Shown piece by piece: positions 1 through 6,612 of a stretch of DNA of 14,597 nucleotides (positions are counted from its first letter, which is position 1; each line of letters starts with the position of its first letter). Below the pieces are notes generated by a model that was not told the DNA's origin, ran no database searches, and saw only the letters and a list, made by a program, of their open reading frames with translations. The stretch comes from CAZEVI01 sp964515615 (GTDB taxonomy: Bacteria > Patescibacteriota > UBA1384 > XYA2-FULL-43-10 > CAINNR01), in NCBI GenBank assembly GCA_964515615.1, contig CAZEVI010000020.1, positions 1 through 14,597 on the forward strand, written 5' to 3'. A program made the translations under genes and the position numbers.

Positions 1-14
1 CGAAGTCGGGGGGG

Positions 15-54
15 AAAAAACTACTCGTGGTCGTGGTCCGGCACCCACGAGTAG
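15..54 (-). terminator. Intrinsic terminator at the end of the rpmA-side unit
   Basis: On the minus strand a perfect 10-bp stem (arms 45-54 and 21-30) with a 14-base loop is followed at once by six T residues (20-15). This is the classical Rho-independent layout for a transcript coming from rpmA. The stem overlaps the last codons and the stop codon of the putative small ORF at 21-170. Read on the plus strand, the stem has no T run directly behind it. Confidence 0.7.
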
Positions 55-170
55 TCGATGGGGTTTTTTACCACCGGCCCCCCCTCCGGCAGTTTTACTA
101 ACTGCCGGAGCCATATCATCCTCTGTTCTGGACTCAGCGAGTCCAGAACTGCGACCTCTTCCGGTTTCAC
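21..170 (-). CDS. Putative small protein, 49 aa, unknown function
   Basis: I do not recognise this protein. The frame starts at GTG (170-168) and ends at TAG (23-21), giving a peptide that begins (M)KPEEVAVLDSLSPEQ, has a helical amphipathic middle (RMIWLRQLVKL) and ends in an acidic, His-rich tail (VPDHDHE). The main support is the ribosome binding site: GGAGGTGAT, nine bases fully complementary to the 16S 3' end, placed 6 nt before GTG. The stop codon of the preceding 36-codon ORF lies inside that site, so the two would be coupled. Against it: the frame is short, is GC-richer than its neighbours, and contains two perfect long hairpins plus the terminator stem, so the stretch could instead be a structured RNA. 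It lies downstream of rpmA on the same strand. Confidence 0.45.
   Translation of the reverse strand: MKPEEVAVLDSLSPEQRMIWLRQLVKLPEGGPVVKNPIDYSWVPDHDHE
84..110. repeat. Perfect 11-bp inverted repeat (hairpin)
   Basis: Arms 84-94 and 100-110 are exact reverse complements (CTCCGGCAGTT and AACTGCCGGAG) around a 5-base loop. It lies inside the putative 49-codon ORF, and no T run follows on either strand, so it is not a standard terminator. Confidence 0.8.
125..149. repeat. Perfect 10-bp inverted repeat (hairpin)
   Basis: Arms 125-134 and 140-149 are exact reverse complements (GTTCTGGACT and AGTCCAGAAC) around a 5-base loop. It also lies inside the putative 49-codon ORF. Its sequence is unrelated to the neighbouring hairpin at 84-110, so this is not one repeat family copied twice. 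Confidence 0.8.
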
Positions 171-172
171 TT

Positions 173-183
173 ATCACCTCCCT
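173..183 (-). promoter_or_regulatory. Near-perfect Shine-Dalgarno site coupling two tiny ORFs
   Basis: The minus strand reads AGGGAGGTGAT, with nine contiguous bases (GGAGGTGAT) complementary to the 16S 3' end. It sits 6 nt ahead of GTG at 170. The TGA inside it is the stop codon of the 36-codon ORF. This is the strongest ribosome binding site in the window. Confidence 0.6.
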
Positions 184-284
184 CTGCCCGCCAAAGCGAG
201 CAGCTTTTCCAGTTCCTCACCTCGAAGCACCTCCCGCGCTTCGAATAAATTCACAACCCCAAATGGGTTGTTGACGACAAGCAT
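174..284 (-). CDS. Putative small protein, 36 aa, unknown function
   Basis: I do not recognise this protein. The frame opens with ATG (284-282), directly after an in-frame TGA at 290-288, and ends with TGA at 176-174. The peptide starts MLVVNNPFGVVNLFEAREVL and continues with a charged helical part (RGEELEKLLALAGRGR). An AAAGG lies 11 nt before ATG, a weak and rather distant ribosome site, and the start itself sits inside a hairpin (273-304). The stop is embedded in the strong ribosome site of the next ORF, which is the best argument that the pair is translated. The sequence carries several short hairpins (253-271, 223-243, and 184-203 with one mismatch), so a structured RNA is the alternative. 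Confidence 0.35.
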   Translation of the reverse strand: MLVVNNPFGVVNLFEAREVLRGEELEKLLALAGRGR

Positions 285-321
285 TTTTCAAAATGCCTTT
301 CGTCGAAAACCCAAATGGTTT
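253..321. repeat. Cluster of three hairpins, two with the same loop
   Basis: Hairpin 253-271 has 7-bp arms around the loop CAAAT. Hairpin 307-321 has 5-bp arms (AAACC/GGTTT) around the same loop CAAAT. Between them, 273-304 forms a two-part stem: 273-277 with 300-304, an internal 3x3 loop, then 281-287 with 290-296. The cluster lies between the rpmA stop and the first small ORF and includes that ORF's start codon. Confidence 0.6.
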
Positions 322-337
322 CAATCAAAAAAATGCG

Positions 338-366
338 TTTTATTGGTGATGTTTTTTATTGGTGAT
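338..366. repeat. 13-bp direct repeat, period 16
   Basis: TTTTATTGGTGAT occurs at 338-350 and again at 354-366, just downstream of the rpmA stop codon on the rpmA transcript side. No gene is seen in it, and no function can be assigned. Confidence 0.75.
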
Positions 367-386
367 TGGCCGTCAGGAAAGATTTG

Positions 387-671
387 TCACCCATTAGTGG
401 CAACAACAGCGACCTTGGTTTTTTTTATTTTTGAACCGAAAAAGGTGGTTTTTCGAATTTGGGAATATTTAACCAAGCCGTCTTTTTTTGCAAAAAGTGT
501 TCGATCATTTCCGCTGCCAACACCCTCGCCGGCCAGATATTTTGTCCCTTTTTGTCGAATGATAATGTTGCCAGCAACAATTTTCTGGCCACCAAAAATC
601 TTAACGCCCAAACGCTTTGATACTGAATCTCGTCCTAAACTTGTGCTACCTCCAGCCTTTTTATGTGCCAT
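387..671 (-). CDS. rpmA: 50S ribosomal protein bL27
   Basis: L27 is a basic protein of the large subunit whose flexible N-terminus reaches the peptidyl-transferase centre and helps place the tRNA. The 94-residue product begins MAHKKAGGSTSLGRDSVSKR and continues with the family core (LGVKIFGGQ, AGNIIIRQKGTK, AGEGVGSGNDRTLFAKKDG), so the match is clear along residues 1-75. It ends with a basic tail slightly longer than in many bacteria (E. coli about 85 aa). There is no N-terminal pre-sequence of the kind processed by Prp in Firmicutes. The start ATG has only a weak upstream purine stretch, and the stop is TGA. The usual partner rplU (L21) is not beside it: a methylase gene precedes it on the same strand across about 94 bp of AT-rich repeat. 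Confidence 0.96.
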   Translation of the reverse strand: MAHKKAGGSTSLGRDSVSKRLGVKIFGGQKIVAGNIIIRQKGTKYLAGEGVGSGNDRTLFAKKDGLVKYSQIRKTTFFGSKIKKTKVAVVATNG

Positions 672-697
672 AATCGCTTCGTTCTAAATTAGAATTC

Positions 698-760
698 AAA
701 AGTCAAAAATCAAAATTTTAATCATTAACTTCTTAATTTTAAATTACAATTTTGACTTTT
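698..760. repeat. AT-rich dispersed repeat with 11-bp inverted arms
   Basis: AAAAGTCAAAA (698-708) is the exact reverse complement of TTTTGACTTTT (750-760). The segment 735-755 is identical over 21 bases to 1151-1171 inside the methylase gene. This fills the gap between rpmA and the methylase, and the tract even supplies the last codons of the methylase. Confidence 0.7.
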
Positions 761-765
761 AATTT

Positions 766-1980
766 TTAACTTCTAACTTTTAATACAACAATTTCTCTTT
801 TTACTACTTGATAATCGCGCCCATATTCCATCGGCGGATATATTGAAGTGTAACCGATTTCAAAAAAAAAGTCAACAATTTCGGCAAAAATCGATATCCT
901 TTTACCGTTGGCCAATTCAAAAAGGGGAAAAACCAAACAAATTGCCTTTATATTATTACTGTTAGCTGTCAATTTCAGGTTGGATAAAAAATCAAGATAC
1001 AATTTTGAGATTTCCTTTTTTGCCTCGGCTTCTTCTTCAATCCGCAATTTGGCATTTCGCGGCCGGCCTAAATAGGGCTCGGAAACAATAATGAAATCTT
1101 GATTAATTTTCGAAAAATCAAACTTCGTCGCATCTTCTCTTGAAATTATAAATTTTAAATTACAATTTTGAGTTTTGAATTTTGAGTTTTGAGTTTGCCA
1201 ACTTATATTGGCTTTCGTGTCGGCAACCGCTTTCTCCGAAATATCGCTGCCGATAATATCACAACCGAGCGCCAAAGCTTGAAGCAAAATATTGCCCGAC
1301 CCGCAAAAAGGATCGACGACAACGAAGTCAGAACAATTTCTAGTGTCTAATTTGTCTGATTGATCTAAATTTTTGAATTTTGACTTTTGATCTGCGGCGA
1401 TATTCACCATCATTCTCGCCAGCTTTGGTGGTAACATTCCGGATTTGGCATCGGAGCGCGGTTTGCCGTAATCAAATTCCGTCCAGAGATCAATATTTTG
1501 AACAGCAATTAGTTTGCCGACGCCACCGGGAAATATCCCGTATTCAATATTTTTACCGTCCATATTGTACTGAAACGATTGGGCGCTCGAAAGTTTGTCG
1601 TCGTCTTTGCCGGCAATTATCCGCAAAGATTTTTTTAAGCTTTTTTTGACTTGCAAAGCGATTTTGAAAACATCTATTTTGCTATTTGTATAATTCGAAA
1701 GGCCAAAAATCAGCTTGCCGGAAAAATTTTCTCTGCGCAAAAGATCGGCGATATTTTCATCGCCAGCAGTGATTTTTTGGAAAATTTTCACCGTTCCGCC
1801 AAGAATATCAATCAGTTTTTTGATCTGATCAGTCCCGATATCCAGTTTGATCTCTAAAACATGATCAGATAAGATAGAAGTATACTTGGGGGAAAAACCA
1901 AAATCAAAACCAGCCAAAACACTTTCCAACTCTTTTTGGCTTATTTTATTTTCGCGACCAAGAATGAAGTAATAATTCAT
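766..1980 (-). CDS. TRM11/UPF0020-like RNA (guanine-N2) methylase, putative
   Basis: This is a 404-residue SAM-dependent methyltransferase of the class that modifies tRNA or other RNA. The N-terminal ~160 residues resemble the THUMP-like region of archaeal/eukaryal Trm11-type enzymes, though weakly. Residues 171-195 (GKPRSDAKSGMLPPKLARMMVNIA) match the block that precedes the catalytic fold. Motif I is DPFCGSGNILLQAL (223-236), followed by the acidic strand end GSDIS (244-248). The catalytic loop reads SEPYLG (300-305) where most relatives have D/N-PPY, a variant that leaves the substrate (base, and even RNA versus DNA) open. Two low-complexity stretches, residues about 197-217 and 262-276 (TQNSKFKTQNCNLKF), are encoded by the AT-rich repeat and sit in loops. 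The ATG at 1980 gives a natural start (MNYYFILGREN), with no clear ribosome site. It is divergent from dnaE. Confidence 0.75.
   Translation of the reverse strand: MNYYFILGRENKISQKELESVLAGFDFGFSPKYTSILSDHVLEIKLDIGTDQIKKLIDILGGTVKIFQKITAGDENIADLLRRENFSGKLIFGLSNYTNSKIDVFKIALQVKKSLKKSLRIIAGKDDDKLSSAQSFQYNMDGKNIEYGIFPGGVGKLIAVQNIDLWTEFDYGKPRSDAKSGMLPPKLARMMVNIAADQKSKFKNLDQSDKLDTRNCSDFVVVDPFCGSGNILLQALALGCDIIGSDISEKAVADTKANISWQTQNSKFKTQNCNLKFIISREDATKFDFSKINQDFIIVSEPYLGRPRNAKLRIEEEAEAKKEISKLYLDFLSNLKLTANSNNIKAICLVFPLFELANGKRISIFAEIVDFFFEIGYTSIYPPMEYGRDYQVVKREIVVLKVRS
1151..1197. repeat. Copy of the AT-rich repeat inside a coding region
   Basis: AATTTTAAATTACAATTTTG and one further base (1151-1171) are identical to 735-755 in the gap upstream of rpmA. 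They are followed by TTTTGA-type units up to about 1197. The copy stays in frame and encodes residues of about 262-276 of the methylase. Confidence 0.75.
1360..1393. repeat. Second intragenic repeat-like tract
   Basis: The run of TTTTTGAATTTTGACTTTTG-type units in the methylase gene encodes the QKSKFKN stretch just before motif I. It resembles the intergenic repeat but is shorter and not identical. Confidence 0.5.
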
Positions 1981-1990
1981 AAGTCATAAA

Positions 1991-2050
1991 TCAAAATTGT
2001 AATTAAAAATTCATAATTATTATTTACAATTCAAAATTTTGAGTTTTGAC
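1991..2050. repeat. AT-rich repeat copy between methylase and dnaE
   Basis: The reverse complement of 1991-2011 (AATTTTTAATTACAATTTTG and one more base) differs by only about two bases from the copies at 735-755 and 1151-1171. AATTGTAA (1995-2002) and TTACAATT (2024-2031) form an inverted pair. It fills the divergent gap. Confidence 0.6.
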
Positions 2051-2073
2051 TTCTAAATTATATCTAATAATAT
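2046..2073 (+). promoter_or_regulatory. Possible promoter of dnaE
   Basis: TTGACT (2046-2051) and TAATAT (2068-2073) are spaced by 16 bp and lie about 30 bp ahead of the dnaE ATG. The -10 matches the consensus at 4 of 6 positions. Downstream lie two palindromes, AAATTT-GT-AAATTT (2077-2090) and TAGCTAGCTA (2090-2099), directly before the start codon. No clear ribosome site is seen. Confidence 0.35.
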
Positions 2074-2101
2074 CACAAATTTGTAAATTTAGCTAGCTAT
2101 T

Positions 2102-5100
2102 ATGTCAGAAAATAAAACCCAATCAACGAAATTTGTCCATCTTCACGTCCACTCTCATTATTCGATGCTCGATGGAATGGGCAAGATTCCTGATTTAATT
2201 GCCAAGGTCAAATCCGACGGTCAAACAGCGTTGGCGCTAACCGATCACGGCGTGATGCACGGAATTGTCGAATTTTACGAAGAGTGCAAAAGGCAAAATA
2301 TTAAACCGCTACTGGGGATTGAGGCCTACATTGCGCCCCGATCGATGAAAGATAAACAGCCACGAATTGACTCTAGCGCTTATCACTTGATTTTACTGGC
2401 CAAAAACGAAACCGGCTACCGAAATTTAATGGAACTGACCTCACTCGCCCATCTTGAAGGATATTATTACAAGCCGCGAATCGACAAGAAAACTCTGAAA
2501 AAATATGCCGAGGGAATTATCGCTTGCTCGGCTTGCGTTCAGGGCGAAATTCCCCGCAAATCACTGGAAAACTTGACCGAAGGGCGGAAAGCGCTCAAGG
2601 AATATTTGGAGATATTCCCCAAAGAAGATTTTTATTTGGAAGTTCAGCATCATCCGAAAACCGTTCCCGAACAAAAGCAGGCCAATGAAAATATCTTCAA
2701 ATTGGCCGAGGAATTTGGTTTGAAAGTTGTTGCCACCAACGATCCGCACTACGTTAATTCCGATGATAATATTGCCCACGACGCTTTGATTTGCCTGCAA
2801 ACCGGCAAACTGGTGACTGATTCCAACCGAATGACAATGTCCGGCGACAATTATTCGCTACTAACCCGCCAACAGATGGCCGCCAATTTTCCCGATCATC
2901 CGGAAGTTTTGACCAATACATTGGAAGTCGCCGAGAAGTGCAATGTTGATATTGAGCTTGGCAAATTCCGATTTCCGGAATTTCCTCTGCCGGCAGGCGA
3001 AACCAACGAGAGTTATCTGCGAAAATTGATCGACGAGCGGCTACCAAATATTGTTTCCGACGTTACCAAAGAGATACAGGATCGGATCGACTACGAGTTC
3101 AAAGTCATTAAAGACAAAGGTTATTTGGGCTACTTTTTGATTGTTCAGGATTTTTTTCGATTTGCCAAAGAACAGGGAATTCCGACCAACACCAGAGGTT
3201 CGGCCGCCGGCTGTTTTATCTCCTACGCTCTGGGTATTACCGGCAAACAACTTAATCCCTTCGATTATAATCTGCCGTTTGAACGATTTTTAAATCCACT
3301 CCGACCGTCAGCGCCGGATATCGATGCCGACATTGCCGATGCCGGCCGCGAAGAAATTATTAAATATGTTTCCAAAAAATACGGTCAAGATCGTGTTGCC
3401 CAAATTATCACTTTTGGGACAATGGCCGCCAGAATGGCCGTCCGCGATGTCGGTCGAGTTTTGGGAATGAGCTATTCGGAAGTCGATCTGATCGCCAAAT
3501 TGATTCCGCCATTAAAAACCACTTTGGACAAAGCGTTGGGAGAGGTTGCCGAACTGAAAAATTTGTATGATTCCGATCCGCGTATTAAACAGTGCATCGA
3601 CATTGCCCGCCGCCTTGAAGGTGTTGTCCGTCATGCTTCGGTTCACGCCGCCGGCGTGGTTATCGCGCCGGAAAAAATCACGCGTTTTACACCGGTAATG
3701 ATGGATGCCAAAGGCGATCGTTTGATTACTCAATATGAAATGCACGCTGTCGGCGAGGACGGAATCGGGCTGATTAAAATTGATTTTCTCGGTCTAGCCA
3801 ACTTGTCGATTATTCAAAATGTTATTAAAATTGTCGAAAAAACCCGCGAGGTAAAAATTGATCTCGATGAAATTCCGCTCAACAATAAAAAAACTTTTCA
3901 GCTGTTAGCTCGTGGCGAAACGATCGGCGTTTTTCAGCTTGAATCGGAAGGAATGCGAAAAAACATTAAAGAACTTCGACCGACAACGATTCTTGACATT
4001 ATGGCAATGGTCGCACTCTACCGTCCGGGGCCAATGGCTTTTATTCCCGAATATGTCAAACGAAAGCACAACCCAGCGCGAATCAAATATGCCGACTCGC
4101 GAATGGAAAAAATTTTGAAACAATCGCTCGGGCTGATAGTTTACCAAGATGATGTTTTAATGATCGCGATTGAACTTGCCGGTTACAACTGGGAAGAGGT
4201 TGATAAATTCCGTAAAGCAATCGGCAAAAAGATCACCAAAGATATGACCGCTCAAAAAGATAAATTTTTTCGCCAGATAATTGAGAGAGGAATGGCTGAA
4301 TCAACCGCTAGCGAACTTTGGAACCAAATTGAAACATTTGCCGGCTACGGTTTTAACAAAGCTCACGCCGCCAGTTATGCCCTGGTTGCCTATCAAACCG
4401 CCTATTTGAAATCGAACTTTCCGCCGGAATATATGTCGGCGCTAATGACCTCTAACAAGGATGATTTGGATAAATTGGCGATCGAAATTGAGGAGTGCAA
4501 GCGGATGGGAATTGCCGTCCTACCACCAAATGTCAATGAATCTTTCGTTGATTTCGGTGTTGTGAAAAACTCCGGCAATATCCGTTTCGGATTGTCGGCG
4601 ATTAAACACGTCGGCGCCGCAGTTGCAGAGGAGATTGTCGAGGAACGAAAAGTTGGCGGTAGCTACAAAAATGTGGCTGAATTTTTAACTCGACTCGGGC
4701 CGAAAGTGATTAATAAAAAATCACTCGAAGCATTGGCGATGGCCGGCGCTTTGGATGATTTGGCTGAGCGCAATGAGTTAATATTTAATATGGAGCGAAT
4801 GTTGGCCTTTGCCGCCGGCATTAAAAAAAATATCGATTCCAGTCAATCGTCGCTTTTTAGCGAGGACGTGATTGAAACAGCCAAGATTGAATTTGAGGAA
4901 ACGGCTTCGGCCGATAAAAAACAACGGCTGGCTTGGGAGCGCGAACTTCTTGGAATGTATGTTTCTGAACACCCTCTTTCTGATTTACAACCGATTATTG
5001 AACCATATCAACAGAAAAAAATTGTTGAAATTATAGCCGAAATGGAAAATCAATTTGTTCGAGTAGCCGGAATAATCACTTCGGTACAGGAAATCTTAAC

Positions 5101-5662
5101 AAAAAAAAATAATCAAAAGATGGCGTTTATTAAAGTTGAGGATCAGACCAGAAGTATTGAAGTCCTAATTTTTCCAAAAATTTTCGCCTATACTCCGACG
5201 ATCTTCACTCCGGATCAGGTTTTAGTGATTGACGGTTTCGTCAGCAACAAAGACGGTGAATTGAAAATTTTGGCCGAAGAAGTTTTTCCCGTCGGCGAAA
5301 GCAAAATTCCGGAATTCAAACCGCGGGCTAAAAAGAAAAATGGCTGGGGAAACGGGAATGGGAAACAACCGTTGGGAGATTTTGCCAATTCGAATCAACA
5401 AAATGTTGATAAAGCGAAAATTATAATACCGGTGACGACTGAAACGATCACCATTACCATTCCTCGCAATTCCGACAAATCAATTTTGGCGGAAATTAAA
5501 GAGGTAATTTCAACCCACCCCGGAAACAATCCAATTTTGCTTAGAGTTCCAAAAAACGGTTCCGGCTGGAAAGAGATCAGAGTCAAAAACCGCCTTGACT
5601 TAAGTCCGGTCGTCAGGAGAAAATTAAAAGAGATAGTTGGGAAAGAAAATATTGGACCGTAA
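2102..5662 (+). CDS. dnaE: DNA polymerase III alpha subunit
   Basis: This is the catalytic subunit of the replicative polymerase, 1186 residues, a full-length DnaE (E. coli 1160). The PHP domain (about 10-280) holds the metal-binding set seen in active PHP domains: H13, H15, D48/H49, E74, H95, C145 and the D214/H216 pair. The polymerase palm shows PDIDAD, with catalytic D408 and D410, and the third acidic residue in IKIDFLGL (D561). The motif ITFGTMAARMAVRDVGRVLG (436-455) is typical. An OB fold starts near residue 980 (VRVAGIITSVQEI, KVEDQTRSIEVLIFP). It is followed by a basic Gly/Asn-rich linker (about 1075-1105) and a C-terminal domain that in relatives contacts tau. The ATG at 2102 matches family starts (FVHLHVHSHYSMLDG follows). 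It converges on the minus-strand gene only 7 bp beyond its stop. Confidence 0.97.
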   Translation: MSENKTQSTKFVHLHVHSHYSMLDGMGKIPDLIAKVKSDGQTALALTDHGVMHGIVEFYEECKRQNIKPLLGIEAYIAPRSMKDKQPRIDSSAYHLILLAKNETGYRNLMELTSLAHLEGYYYKPRIDKKTLKKYAEGIIACSACVQGEIPRKSLENLTEGRKALKEYLEIFPKEDFYLEVQHHPKTVPEQKQANENIFKLAEEFGLKVVATNDPHYVNSDDNIAHDALICLQTGKLVTDSNRMTMSGDNYSLLTRQQMAANFPDHPEVLTNTLEVAEKCNVDIELGKFRFPEFPLPAGETNESYLRKLIDERLPNIVSDVTKEIQDRIDYEFKVIKDKGYLGYFLIVQDFFRFAKEQGIPTNTRGSAAGCFISYALGITGKQLNPFDYNLPFERFLNPLRPSAPDIDADIADAGREEIIKYVSKKYGQDRVAQIITFGTMAARMAVRDVGRVLGMSYSEVDLIAKLIPPLKTTLDKALGEVAELKNLYDSDPRIKQCIDIARRLEGVVRHASVHAAGVVIAPEKITRFTPVMMDAKGDRLITQYEMHAVGEDGIGLIKIDFLGLANLSIIQNVIKIVEKTREVKIDLDEIPLNNKKTFQLLARGETIGVFQLESEGMRKNIKELRPTTILDIMAMVALYRPGPMAFIPEYVKRKHNPARIKYADSRMEKILKQSLGLIVYQDDVLMIAIELAGYNWEEVDKFRKAIGKKITKDMTAQKDKFFRQIIERGMAESTASELWNQIETFAGYGFNKAHAASYALVAYQTAYLKSNFPPEYMSALMTSNKDDLDKLAIEIEECKRMGIAVLPPNVNESFVDFGVVKNSGNIRFGLSAIKHVGAAVAEEIVEERKVGGSYKNVAEFLTRLGPKVINKKSLEALAMAGALDDLAERNELIFNMERMLAFAAGIKKNIDSSQSSLFSEDVIETAKIEFEETASADKKQRLAWERELLGMYVSEHPLSDLQPIIEPYQQKKIVEIIAEMENQFVRVAGIITSVQEILTKKNNQKMAFIKVEDQTRSIEVLIFPKIFAYTPTIFTPDQVLVIDGFVSNKDGELKILAEEVFPVGESKIPEFKPRAKKKNGWGNGNGKQPLGDFANSNQQNVDKAKIIIPVTTETITITIPRNSDKSILAEIKEVISTHPGNNPILLRVPKNGSGWKEIRVKNRLDLSPVVRRKLKEIVGKENIGP

Positions 5663-5669
5663 TGTAGTA

Positions 5670-6590
5670 TTAATATCCGGCGCCCAGAAAAGAAATTCCC
5701 GTCGCTTCTTTATGATTGTATTTGGATAAAAACTTCTTATATTTTATAATTGCATCTACGCGCATCCAAAAACTTTCAATCTGTTGCTTCGAAAAATCAC
5801 GAAGTTGAATCAGTTGTTGGTTGAGTTCCTCTCTTTTTACAGCCGCATCGGTAACTTGTTTGACCAACCAAACAGGAATATCAATAACTCTGGCTTGGTC
5901 GGGAATGTTACTATGAGTTAATTGTAAAGATGGGCCTCGGACAGTCATTTCAACATAGTTTTGGGAAGACATAACTATTCCGTGGTCGATAGCGGCCATT
6001 ACTGTCGGATCGTCAATGCGAATCATCATGTTGTCGGAGTGCCGCTCACAATTGGCTAATATCCAATCAAATACTGCCAATGTTTGCCAATCGCGAGAGG
6101 ATTCCGTGGCTTCAGTATTTTCAAGTGGGTCAAAATTTTTATAAAAGCTATGGTCTAAAAACAACTGTAATGATCCTTTCTCGCCGTCAATTTCTCGAAT
6201 TACCGTGGGCGGTACTAAGTCAAAACCAAAATATTCGGAAACGACCCACGCGGCACATTCACGAGGGTAAAAATTTGCCACTTGTGTATCTCGTTTAACT
6301 ATTTCATTTTCGCCACTGCTTGGTTTAAAAATACACTGTGCCACCTGATCGCCTTTCTGAACCCTCACACCCAAGATTCTATTAGCGTGCTTAAACGGAA
6401 TTCTGGCCATATCAACTTGGTTGTCGTGTTTGGGAATATCGGTGCAAAAATCCTCGATCGGCCCAATAATTTTAACCTCACCGTTTAGCATTAAATCAAT
6501 AATTTCCTTTGTATGACCAAAACGGCTTTCCCTGTTTTGTAAACGATCTTTCTCCACTGTCGTAACACCAATTGAGTTTTCCGAAATCAT
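5670..6590 (-). CDS. Phosphatidylinositol-kinase-like / SCO1664-type protein
   Basis: The protein has 306 residues counted from MISENSIGVT. It resembles the PI3/4-kinase-like ATP-grasping fold known from actinobacterial SCO1664-family proteins and distantly from HipA. Visible blocks are CIFKPSSGENE with the likely nucleotide-binding K89, YPRECAAWVVSEYFGFDLVPPTVIRE with E111, then FDWILANCERHSDNMMI (D175, N180, R183, N187) and AAIDHGIVM (D202), which fit the catalytic and metal-binding loops. The substrate is unknown: lipid or protein phosphorylation are both possible. An upstream TTG at 6605 is in frame, but AAGGAG at 6602-6597, 6 nt before ATG 6590, shows that the ATG is the start. It follows the PH-domain gene with only a short gap and is probably co-transcribed, which suggests a membrane-linked role. 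That is inference. Confidence 0.7.
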   Translation of the reverse strand: MISENSIGVTTVEKDRLQNRESRFGHTKEIIDLMLNGEVKIIGPIEDFCTDIPKHDNQVDMARIPFKHANRILGVRVQKGDQVAQCIFKPSSGENEIVKRDTQVANFYPRECAAWVVSEYFGFDLVPPTVIREIDGEKGSLQLFLDHSFYKNFDPLENTEATESSRDWQTLAVFDWILANCERHSDNMMIRIDDPTVMAAIDHGIVMSSQNYVEMTVRGPSLQLTHSNIPDQARVIDIPVWLVKQVTDAAVKREELNQQLIQLRDFSKQQIESFWMRVDAIIKYKKFLSKYNHKEATGISFLGAGY

Positions 6591-6596
6591 TATTTT

Positions 6597-6602
6597 CTCC
6601 TT
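6597..6602 (-). promoter_or_regulatory. Shine-Dalgarno site fixing the kinase-like gene start
   Basis: AAGGAG lies 6 nt before the ATG at 6590. It would fall inside the coding region if the in-frame TTG at 6605 were used, so it settles the start in favour of the ATG. Confidence 0.75.
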
Positions 6603-6612
6603 CAAAATTACT

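Noticed and set aside
21..321. RNase P RNA, tmRNA or SRP RNA as an explanation of the hairpin cluster
   Set aside because: I looked for the conserved blocks (GAGGAAAGTCC type, tRNA-like ends, GGAAGCAG loop) on both strands and found none.
58..687. 209-codon open frame on the plus strand over the rpmA region
   Set aside because: It runs antisense through rpmA, has a low-complexity Ser/Pro/Phe composition and no ribosome site. The L27 match on the other strand is unambiguous.
697..760. Transcription terminator in the methylase-rpmA gap
   Set aside because: The arms are AT-only repeat sequence without a stable stem or a T run. The tract occurs in several other places, including coding DNA.
6591..6605. 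TTG start for the kinase-like gene (311 aa)
   Set aside because: The ribosome site AAGGAG lies inside this extension, and an ATG follows at the right distance.
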